Shown here: positions 1 through 5,362 of the stretch, one piece after another
How the letters are laid out: each line of letters opens with the position of its first letter
How positions within the stretch are numbered: position 1 is the stretch's first letter
Assembly (NCBI GenBank): GCA_902796215.1
Contig: CADBNY010000035.1
Coordinates: 1-10,019 of the forward strand
Length of the DNA: 10,019 bases
Direction of reading: 5' to 3'
Origin: an uncultured Erysipelotrichaceae bacterium
Lineage (GTDB): Bacteria; Bacillota_I; Bacilli_A; RF39; UBA660
Notes under the pieces: generated by a model
What the model was told of the DNA's origin: nothing
Seen by the model: the letters and a program-made list of their open reading frames with translations, nothing else
The model's database searches: none
Position numbers and translations under genes: made by a program

Positions 1-285
1 GGTCATGTTGTTTTTGTTGATCAACTCGATATTGATTCTCATGATGATAATGAAGCAACAAAACGTATTGAAAAGATTGATGACATTGAACAAGAAATTT
101 ATTCAGAAGATTCTTTAGATACAAATCAATTTGATAATGGAAAAGACAAAAATGAAAAAAATAATCAAGATGAAGAAGATGATGAGAATTTAGAAGAGAT
201 AAAAGATGAGGGGAATCTGTTATTAATATTCTTTTTAATATTGATTATTTTCATTTTATGTATTATTTTATTCTTATTCTTTTAA
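1..285 (+). CDS. C-terminal part of a putative tail-anchored acidic membrane protein (5'-truncated)
   Basis: Reading frame 1 is open from the first base to a TAA at 283-285, giving 94 visible residues; the start lies left of the window. The visible part is rich in Asp, Glu, Asn and Lys with almost no hydrophobic core (residues about 7-70, very acidic around 56-70), so it is probably extended or coiled. Residues 72-94 are an almost pure Leu/Ile/Phe stretch that runs to the last residue, so the protein would be held in the membrane by its C-terminus with the charged part in the cytosol. No catalytic motif or known domain is visible. The next gene has the same layout and a similar phrase (VFVDQLD here, IFVDTED there), which suggests a tandem paralogous pair. 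Frame and stop are clear; the function is unknown and the tail-anchor topology is inferred. Confidence 0.75.
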   Translation, partial: GHVVFVDQLDIDSHDDNEATKRIEKIDDIEQEIYSEDSLDTNQFDNGKDKNEKNNQDEEDDENLEEIKDEGNLLLIFFLILIIFILCIILFLFF

Positions 286-299
286 TATATTATATTAAA
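281..299. repeat. Perfect AT-only palindrome at the end of the first gene
   Basis: TTTAATATA, one central T, then TATATTAAA: two 9-base arms in perfect inverted symmetry. It covers the last codon and stop of the upstream gene and lies just ahead of the next ribosome binding site. It has no GC pairs and no following T-run, so it is not a convincing terminator. It could be a protein-binding site or simply a product of the AT richness. Confidence 0.4.
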
Positions 300-326
300 G
301 GATTGTAGTAATGTGAGGGGATGAGT

Positions 327-1100
327 ATGATGGCAAAGAAAACATCTACTAATGCTGTTAGAAAAATCGATACACAGTTAGATCAATTGTTGAAGGAAAA
401 AAGAACTCTTGATGATACTGCTAGTATGTCTAAAATAAATAATAAAATTAAATCTACTAATAAGGGAAATCATAAGAAGAACACAAGAAAAAAAGAAGTT
501 ATTGTTGTAGAAGAGAGAAAAAAGGTTTCTAAAAAGAAAGACACTGTTGTTGTAGAAGAAAGAAAAAAGAAAAAGAAAAGTTCTTCAAAGAAAAAGAATA
601 TTTCAAGGCAAAGACTTGATAATTTAAAAAGAGAAGATTTACATAATAAGATAGAAGATGTAAATATTGTTGCTTCTTCAGTTGAGGATATTATTTCAGG
701 AATAGATAATCATCCTGTAGTAGATACTAAGAAAAAAGACACTTTAAATATTTTTGTTGATACAGAAGATTTTAATGAGAATTTGTATCATAGTGTAGAA
801 GATGTAATAAGTGAGAACTTTTTTGAAAATGAGGAAGAAAAAGAACGAGATGTTTCTAAGAAAGATGATTTATATAATAAGATAGAAGAGGTAATTGATG
901 ATGTTTCAGTTGAAAAGTTTATTGAAAAACCTCAGAGTATTTCTCTCAGTGATGTAATTGTTCATGCTGATTCACTAAATACCAAAGAAGCAATAAAGAA
1001 ATATTCTTTTCTTGATATTTTAGTTTTTATATTATTCTTTATTTTTTCAATCCTTTTTATTGTTTTTGTTGGTTTTATTATTTTTGTTTGTACATATTAA
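327..1100 (+). CDS. Putative tail-anchored Lys/Glu-rich membrane protein of unknown function
   Basis: A 257-residue protein with no domain that I recognise. Numbering from the chosen start, residues about 1-45 are a charged, helix-prone segment, 46-93 are extremely lysine-rich and contain VVEERKK twice (60-66 and 75-81), and 100-200 are acidic with loosely repeated units (REDLHNKIEDV at 102-112, KDDLYNKIEEV at 179-189; SVED near 118 and 156). Residues 229-254 form one long hydrophobic segment followed by only CTY, so this is a predicted C-terminal tail anchor with a cytosolic head. Start: ATG codons occur at 321, 327 and 330; the GAGG core at 315-318 is too close to 321, while 327 is 8 bases away. 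The basic stretch could bind RNA, DNA or an acidic partner, but that is speculation. The gene follows a similar tail-anchored gene by about 40 bases, probably in one transcript. Confidence 0.75.
   Translation: MMAKKTSTNAVRKIDTQLDQLLKEKRTLDDTASMSKINNKIKSTNKGNHKKNTRKKEVIVVEERKKVSKKKDTVVVEERKKKKKSSSKKKNISRQRLDNLKREDLHNKIEDVNIVASSVEDIISGIDNHPVVDTKKKDTLNIFVDTEDFNENLYHSVEDVISENFFENEEEKERDVSKKDDLYNKIEEVIDDVSVEKFIEKPQSISLSDVIVHADSLNTKEAIKKYSFLDILVFILFFIFSILFIVFVGFIIFVCTY
504..569 (+). repeat. In-frame direct repeat (two 21-base units, 45-base period)
   Basis: Bases 504-524 and 549-569 are identical except at one position (G against A), and both encode VVEERKK. The 45-base offset keeps the frame, so this looks like a recent internal duplication of 15 codons within the lysine-rich part of the tail-anchored protein gene. 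Confidence 0.7.
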
Positions 1101-1106
1101 TTTTTG

Positions 1107-1147
1107 TTAGCACTTTATTTGCTTGAAAAAGCAGTGTTGATTTTAAT
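1107..1147 (+). terminator. Possible weak intrinsic terminator
   Basis: Just after the stop at 1100, TTAGCACT (1107-1114) can pair with AGTGTTGA (1133-1140) using two G-T pairs, and inside it GCTT-GAAA-AAGC (1121-1132) forms a small hairpin; TTATTT (1115-1120) is left bulged. TTTTAAT follows. The stem is interrupted and the T-run is short, so termination would be partial at best. The descending arm overlaps the -35 of the next promoter. Confidence 0.35.
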
Positions 1148-1166
1148 AACTTATTTATAATATAAT
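1137..1166 (+). promoter_or_regulatory. Sigma-A type promoter for the glycosyltransferase cassette
   Basis: TTGATT at 1137-1142 and a perfect TATAAT at 1161-1166 are separated by 18 bases. A second TATAAT at 1156-1161 overlaps but has no -35 at a good distance. Transcription would begin near 1173, just before the ribosome binding site AAGGGAG (1175-1181), leaving a very short leader. Confidence 0.6.
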
Positions 1167-1189
1167 GGTTATATAAGGGAGTTTTAAAT

Positions 1190-2101
1190 ATGGTAGATGT
1201 AATTATTCCGGCTTATAATGCTCATGGAACAATTGAAAGAGCATTACAGTCTCTTATTCAACAAATAAATAAAGAAGTTATAAAGGTGTACATTATAAAT
1301 GATGGTTCTGATACCGATTATTCAAATATTGTAAATTCTTATTCTGAAGAACTTGATATAGAACAAATAACTATTAAAAATTCGGGCCCTGGTTTTGCTA
1401 GACAAAAAGGTTTAAATTGTTCTCATAATGAATATATTCTTTTTTTGGATGCTGATGATTATTTGTATGATGAATATGCTTTGATTAATTTATTACATGT
1501 TATAAAAGGTAATGATGTTGCAGAAGGTCGTTTTGTTGAAAGAAAAGTTGATGGGGATGTTATATTAAATCCCCAATATTGTTATCTTCATGGTAAGATT
1601 TTTAGAAGAAGTATTATAGAAAAAAATAAATTAAGATTTGATGTTAGAAAAAAAAATACAGGTGATATTTATGAAGATAGTTCATTTAATCAATTGTATT
1701 ATTTCTGTTGTGATTCTGTTGGAACGACAAATAAAATAGTTTATGTCTATGAATATAATTCAGAATCACTTACTAAAAAGAACATAGATGCGGTTGCTAA
1801 TTTGCATAATTTTATTGATGCAATGAATTGGTTAACACATGAAGTGAAAAAAAGAAATCTAGAAAGTGCTAATATTGTTTGGAATTATTGTCTTATGTGT
1901 TTTCATTGTTATTTTCATTATTTATTATCGCCTGAGGCGAATGAATTTGTTTTTAAGGAAATGAAACAAATAAAAAAGATTTATAAAAAGTATGAAAATG
2001 AAATTTCTTATGATGATCAATTAGCGATTTATAAGTTTTTTGATTTTCCTGTAATTCCTACCATAACCTTTTATGATTTTATGGATAAATGTGAGGGATG
2101 A
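1190..2101 (+). CDS. Family 2 glycosyltransferase (GT-A fold)
   Basis: Transfers a sugar from a nucleotide-sugar donor to an unknown acceptor, in the cytosol. The 303-residue protein opens with the GT2 nucleotide-binding strand VDVIIPAYNA (2-11), has a NDGS motif (37-40) where the donor base is bound, SGPGFARQKG (65-74), and the metal-binding DAD (87-89) in LFLDADDYL. GDIYED (158-163) matches the acidic catalytic-base position of GT2 enzymes. Residues about 135-150 (HGKIFRRSIIEK) are shared in pattern with the second GT2 gene downstream. No membrane segment is evident. Start: ATG with AAGGGAG 8 bases upstream and a good promoter. It heads a three-gene cassette; the stop is only 4 bases before the next start. 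The fold assignment is secure; donor, acceptor and linkage cannot be read from sequence. Confidence 0.9.
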   Translation: MVDVIIPAYNAHGTIERALQSLIQQINKEVIKVYIINDGSDTDYSNIVNSYSEELDIEQITIKNSGPGFARQKGLNCSHNEYILFLDADDYLYDEYALINLLHVIKGNDVAEGRFVERKVDGDVILNPQYCYLHGKIFRRSIIEKNKLRFDVRKKNTGDIYEDSSFNQLYYFCCDSVGTTNKIVYVYEYNSESLTKKNIDAVANLHNFIDAMNWLTHEVKKRNLESANIVWNYCLMCFHCYFHYLLSPEANEFVFKEMKQIKKIYKKYENEISYDDQLAIYKFFDFPVIPTITFYDFMDKCEG

Positions 2102-2105
2102 TTAT

Positions 2106-2876
2106 ATGGTTATAGCTATGTCTTGTACTAGGGATTGGTATCATTATTTAATGGTTGCTATTTATTCTTTATTAGGGTGCACTCGGAGTGTTAAAAAAAT
2201 ATATTTGATATTAGATACTGATAAAGTAGAGGAAATTGAAAATTTAGATAATATTAAAAAAAAATATAGTGATGTAGAGTTTGTCATTATTAACTTTAAT
2301 AATTTTTTATTTAAAAAAATACAGAGTAGTTCTCCTAATTTGAATTCTATTTATAGTAATTTTTGTTTTGCTAAGATTATGCTTTCAGATATTGTTTCTG
2401 AAAATAAAGTTCTTTATATTGATACTGATGCTATTGTCAAACGAGATATATCTAATTTGTGGAATTATAAAATCGATGATTATTATATTGCTGGTGTTAA
2501 GGATTTTGGAATTTTTACAAGAGGAACAGAAGATGTTTTGGAAATTTCTAGGGATTATATAAATAGTGGGGTCGTTCTTTTTAATTTAGAGAAAATGAGA
2601 TTAGATGGTGTTCAGGATAAGATATTAGCTATTATTAATTCAAGAGAATTAAGGTATCCTGATCAAGATGCATTGAATATTGTTTGCCATAATCATATAT
2701 TAATGCTTCCCTCTATTTATAATCATAGTGATGATTTTTCTTTAGAAGCTAGAAATCAAGATTTGATAAAAATTTATCATTTTGCAGGTCCTAAAGATTT
2801 TTGGGTTACTAATAAATTATATGCAGAAGAGTGGTATGAAATGGAAGAAAAGTTTTGTAATGAATTTGGTTGGTGA
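2106..2876 (+). CDS. Family 8 glycosyltransferase (LgtC/GspA-like)
   Basis: A retaining GT8-type transferase, usually using UDP-glucose or UDP-galactose and Mn2+. In the 256-residue product the sequence starts VIAMSCTRDWYHYLMVAIYSLL, the usual first strand and helix, with IYLILDT near 32-38. The metal-binding DxD is DTD (106-108) in KVLYIDTDAIV, followed by NSGVVLFN (153-160), the acceptor-side PDQDALN (185-191) and the C-terminal HFAGPKDFW (225-233), equivalent to the family's HxxGxxKPW. A longer frame from 2073 would overlap the upstream gene; I chose ATG 2106 because GAGGG (2093-2097) sits 8 bases before it and the protein then begins at the first fold strand. It lies between two GT2 genes, is probably co-translated with the third gene, and has no membrane segment. 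The sugar specificity is unknown. Confidence 0.9.
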   Translation: MVIAMSCTRDWYHYLMVAIYSLLGCTRSVKKIYLILDTDKVEEIENLDNIKKKYSDVEFVIINFNNFLFKKIQSSSPNLNSIYSNFCFAKIMLSDIVSENKVLYIDTDAIVKRDISNLWNYKIDDYYIAGVKDFGIFTRGTEDVLEISRDYINSGVVLFNLEKMRLDGVQDKILAIINSRELRYPDQDALNIVCHNHILMLPSIYNHSDDFSLEARNQDLIKIYHFAGPKDFWVTNKLYAEEWYEMEEKFCNEFGW

Positions 2877-3808
2877 TAGATGTGGTTGATATAATAATTC
2901 CAATTTATAACACATATGATTTTATTGGTGAAACGTTAGATAGTATATTAAAGCAAACCTATATTAATAAAATTAAGGTATATATTATAGACGATTGCTC
3001 AGAAGAAAAAAATATTGATGTTTTGAGGCAATATTTTGATAAAATTGATATTACTTTATTTGAATTAGAAGAAAATAGAGGCCCTGGTTTTTGTAGACAA
3101 TATGGAATGGAGTGTTCAGATTCTGAATATATTATCTTTATTGATAGTGATGATTGCTTTCTCGAAGAAGATGGTGTAGAAAAAATGGTTCAAGCAATGG
3201 AGAAAAATGATTATAATACATTGTCAGCTATTTTTACTGAGGATAAATGTGGAAAAAGAAATTCATATTATGTTGGTTATGATGTAATACATGCAAAAGT
3301 CTATAAAAGGAAATTTATAGAGGAAAATAATATTTGTTTTCCTTTTTATTATAATTCTGAAGATGTAGCGTTTAATAATTTAGTTATCTTATTTACAGAT
3401 AATATTGGACAAATTGATTCTAATGTATATTTATATAGGAGAAGAGAAAAATCTCTTACAGATAATTCTAATTATGATGAAGATAAGCATATTTATTTTT
3501 ATTGTAAAAATCTTATTTATGTTATAGAACAAGCAGAAAAACAAAAAATTGATAAAAAAAGATTAAGTGTTTTACTTCGAAATAGTTATTGTTATTTTAT
3601 GTGGCATTTTAATATGGAAATGACTATGGATTATTCAGCTATTCATTATATATTTGATTTAATTCCTTATTATAATAAATATGAAGAATATTATGATGAT
3701 ACTATTGGTAATCATTGGCTTAAATATTGGATTGAAGTTATAAATTCCAATCATTTAGAAGATGATTTTCTTAAGTTTATTGATTTTTGTAAAACTTCTT
3801 CTTTGTAG
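2873..3808 (+). CDS. Family 2 glycosyltransferase, paralog of the first cassette gene
   Basis: A 311-residue GT-A enzyme with VDIIIPIYN near the N-terminus, DDCS (40-43) in place of NDGS, a GPGFCRQYG segment (about 70-78), metal-binding DSD (91-93) in IFIDSDDCF, and YNSED (160-164) carrying the acidic catalytic position. It follows the first cassette gene motif by motif (GPGF-RQ; HAKVYKRKFI against HGKIFRRSII), so the two are likely paralogs with different donors or acceptors. There is no ATG start: GTG at 2873 overlaps the upstream TGA as GTGA, typical of translational coupling; TTG 2870 and GTG 2882 also fit. GTG 2882 has GGTGAT 4 bases upstream and would give an N-terminus aligned exactly with the paralog. 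The stop is TAG. The specificity is unknown. Confidence 0.88.
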   Translation: MIDVVDIIIPIYNTYDFIGETLDSILKQTYINKIKVYIIDDCSEEKNIDVLRQYFDKIDITLFELEENRGPGFCRQYGMECSDSEYIIFIDSDDCFLEEDGVEKMVQAMEKNDYNTLSAIFTEDKCGKRNSYYVGYDVIHAKVYKRKFIEENNICFPFYYNSEDVAFNNLVILFTDNIGQIDSNVYLYRRREKSLTDNSNYDEDKHIYFYCKNLIYVIEQAEKQKIDKKRLSVLLRNSYCYFMWHFNMEMTMDYSAIHYIFDLIPYYNKYEEYYDDTIGNHWLKYWIEVINSNHLEDDFLKFIDFCKTSSL

Positions 3809-3848
3809 TTTATAAATTGCATTTTATAAAGAAAAAAATGTTGGCTAC

Positions 3849-3878
3849 TTGATTTTATTTTGTTTTCTATACTATAAT
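3849..3878 (+). promoter_or_regulatory. Sigma-A type promoter for frr
   Basis: TTGATT at 3849-3854 and TATAAT at 3873-3878 are separated by 18 bases, the same hexamers and spacing as the promoter before the glycosyltransferases. The predicted start of transcription is near 3885, so the message would begin almost at the GAGGAG ribosome binding site (3885-3890), an unusually short leader. Confidence 0.6.
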
Positions 3879-3898
3879 ATTTCTGAGGAGATGAACAA

Positions 3899-4447
3899 AT
3901 GGATAGTGAAATGATACTTTTAGATGCTACAGAAAAGATGGATAAGGCAATTGAAAACTTAATTCATCGTTTTGCAACTGTAAGAGCAGGGAGGGCTAAT
4001 CCATCTAGTTTAGATGGAATTGTTGTTGAATATTATGGTAGTATGACTCCTTTAAAACAATTAGCAACTATTTCTGTTCCAGAAGCTCGACAATTATTAA
4101 TTAAACCTTTTGATAAAGGTTCATTAGGTGCTATAGAAAAAGCTATTTTATCATCTAATCTTGGATATACTCCAGGAAATGATGGCGAAACAATTCGGAT
4201 TGTTATCCCAGAATTGACAGAAGAGAGAAGAAAAGAGCTTGCAAAACAAGTAAAATCTCTATCTGAGGATGCAAAGATTTCTGTACGTAATATTCGACAT
4301 GATGCTTTAGAAGAGGTTAAAAAGGCAGAGTTACCAGAAGATGAAGAAAAAGGTTTAGAAAAAAATATTCAAGATTTAGTCAATGATTATAATAAAAAAA
4401 TAGAGTCCAAGTTAAAGGAAAAAGAAGAAGAATTAATGACTGTTTAA
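3899..4447 (+). CDS. frr: Ribosome recycling factor
   Basis: With EF-G it splits the post-termination ribosome so that subunits can be reused; it acts in the cytosol and is normally essential. The 182-residue length is close to the usual 185. TVRAGRANPSSLDGIVVEYYG (27-47) is the family signature at the junction of helical domain I and the beta domain II; TPLKQLATISVPEARQL follows, then IPELTEERRKEL (103-114) and VRNIRHDA (129-136), which holds the conserved arginines that contact 23S rRNA. The C-terminus is a charged helix that packs into the three-helix bundle. ATG has GAGGAG 8 bases upstream. It has its own promoter and no clear terminator; the next promoter begins about 20 bases after the stop. 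The common neighbours tsf and pyrH are not next to it here. Confidence 0.98.
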   Translation: MDSEMILLDATEKMDKAIENLIHRFATVRAGRANPSSLDGIVVEYYGSMTPLKQLATISVPEARQLLIKPFDKGSLGAIEKAILSSNLGYTPGNDGETIRIVIPELTEERRKELAKQVKSLSEDAKISVRNIRHDALEEVKKAELPEDEEKGLEKNIQDLVNDYNKKIESKLKEKEEELMTV

Positions 4448-4468
4448 TTGTATTAATAAAAATATTTC

Positions 4469-4496
4469 TTGTAATTCTTTATAGATATGATATAAT
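4469..4496 (+). promoter_or_regulatory. Extended -10 promoter for the T-box pheST operon
   Basis: TATAAT at 4491-4496 is preceded by TG at 4488-4489, giving the extended -10 form, and TTGTAA at 4469-4474 stands as a moderate -35 with a 16-base spacer. Initiation near 4503 fits a T-box transcript. ATAGAT (4481-4486) and ATCTAT (4495-4500) form an inverted repeat around the -10, perhaps by chance. Confidence 0.65.
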
Positions 4497-4502
4497 CTAT
4501 CT

Positions 4503-4712
4503 ATCGACTGTGAAGAGGAGTAGTAATGAATGATTTATGTATAGAGAGACTATGGTTGGTGGAAATAGTTCATAATAGTTCATGAATTCGCCTATGGAGT
4601 TCTTATTAATCATAAGCGTATTTCTTGCGTTAAAAGATTTAAGTGTGTAGTAATAACTATGAAATAAGGTGGTACCGCGAAAATTCGTCCTTATGTCATG
4701 GTTATTTTTTTT
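4503..4712 (+). promoter_or_regulatory. T-box riboswitch leader, Phe (TTC) specifier
   Basis: Senses uncharged tRNA-Phe by direct binding to the nascent leader. Stem I can be drawn from the sequence: AGG (4516-4518) pairs with CCT (4591-4593); the specifier loop has AGTAGTA (4519-4525) opposite GAATTCG (4584-4590), presenting codon TTC at 4587-4589; ATGAA (4526-4530) pairs with TTCAT (4579-4583). Above this lie the AGAGAG bulge (4543-4548), the stem ACTAT/ATAGT (4549-4553, 4565-4569) and the apical loop GGTTGGTGGAA (4554-4564). The T-box proper AAGGTGGTACCGCG (4666-4679) contains the TGGT (4670-4673) that pairs with the tRNA acceptor end; AAGG/CCTT and GCG/CGT form the antiterminator. A Phe codon next to pheST is the expected match and supports the fold. 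Confidence 0.96.
4652..4712 (+). terminator. T-box regulated intrinsic terminator
   Basis: AATAACTATG (4652-4661) pairs with CATGGTTATT (4697-4706) through one G-T pair, and ATAAGG (4664-4669) pairs with CCTTAT (4689-4694); a T-run continues to 4712. It uses the same AAGG and CCTT bases as the antiterminator, so the two folds exclude each other. It should form when tRNA-Phe is charged. Confidence 0.9.
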
Positions 4713-4724
4713 AAGGGGAACATT

Positions 4725-5351
4725 ATGGAAAGAAAAGTTTTATTTGATTTAGATGGTACTTTAATGACTGGTGATTATCATTCTACAGAAAGTAAATATT
4801 TTACAGAACTTTATGGTGATAAAGCTTATAATGTTTTAGATGGATTAGTTAAATACTTAGATGAGTATGAACATCGATTTAAAAGATATGAAATAGATGT
4901 TTTAAGTAGGTTTTTAACAGATAAAGCTGGTTTTTTAATTTCTGAGAAAGATATTAATGGGTGGATTGAATGTACAGCTGAAATAGATAATGTTTTAGAA
5001 GATGGTATAATTGATGTTCTTGAGTATTTTCAAAGTCAAAGATATACTTTGGGAGTTCTAACTAATTGGGTTAAAAGGGCACAAGAAAAACGACTAATCA
5101 ATATGGGAATAAGAGATTATTTTAGTGAACTATATACAGGTGACATAGTATTAAAACCACATTTAGAGACATATTATATGGCAATTGGAAAATATCCTAA
5201 AGAAAAATGTGTAATAATTGGTGATAATTCTGAGAAAGATTATGGAGTACCTATGAGTATAGGAATAAATTCTTATTTGTATGATAAAAAAGATAAGTAT
5301 CCGGAGATTACTAAAAACAAAGTAAAGAAATTAAATGAAATAATATTATAG
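4725..5351 (+). CDS. HAD-superfamily hydrolase in the Phe T-box operon
   Basis: A 208-residue phosphohydrolase of the haloacid dehalogenase class. All four motifs are visible: DLDGT (8-12) with the nucleophile D8 and acid/base D10; LTN (112-114) for phosphate binding; K144 in LKPH; and GDNSEKDYG (166-174) with acidic Mg2+ ligands D167 and D172. Residues about 15-90 form a helical cap, placing it in the phosphoglycolate-phosphatase-like C1 group. Substrates in this group (sugar phosphates, nucleotides, phosphoglycolate) cannot be told apart by sequence. ATG 4725 has AAGGGG 6 bases upstream; an in-frame ATG at 4698 lies inside the terminator hairpin and is rejected. The gene sits between the leader and pheS, so it should respond to Phe starvation. 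The stop overlaps the ribosome binding site of pheS. The superfamily is secure; the role is unknown. Confidence 0.9.
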   Translation: MERKVLFDLDGTLMTGDYHSTESKYFTELYGDKAYNVLDGLVKYLDEYEHRFKRYEIDVLSRFLTDKAGFLISEKDINGWIECTAEIDNVLEDGIIDVLEYFQSQRYTLGVLTNWVKRAQEKRLINMGIRDYFSELYTGDIVLKPHLETYYMAIGKYPKEKCVIIGDNSEKDYGVPMSIGINSYLYDKKDKYPEITKNKVKKLNEIIL

Positions 5352-5362
5352 GAGGTAAATTT

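Noticed and set aside
2073..2105. Longer start for the GT8 gene overlapping the upstream gene
   Set aside because: The extra 11 residues precede the normal first strand of the fold, and the GAGGG site fits ATG 2106.
2368..2562. Plus-strand 64-codon frame inside the GT8 gene
   Set aside because: It overlaps the DxD region of the GT8 gene in another frame, and its hydrophobic product is typical of out-of-frame reading of AT-rich DNA.
3809..3830. Inverted repeat TTTATAAA-TTGCAT-TTTATAAA after the second GT2 gene, considered as a terminator
   Set aside because: The stem has no GC pairs, each arm is itself a palindrome, and an A-run rather than a T-run follows on the + strand.
4526..4585. 19-codon mini-ORF after a GAGGAG site in the T-box leader, a possible attenuator leader peptide
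   Set aside because: It contains no Phe codons, and the GAGGAGTAGTA bases that look like a ribosome site are explained by the stem I and specifier loop of the T-box.
4698..4724. Upstream in-frame ATG for the HAD gene
   Set aside because: It is in the descending arm of the T-box terminator, has no ribosome binding site, and would add residues before the first HAD strand; ATG 4725 has AAGGGG at proper spacing.
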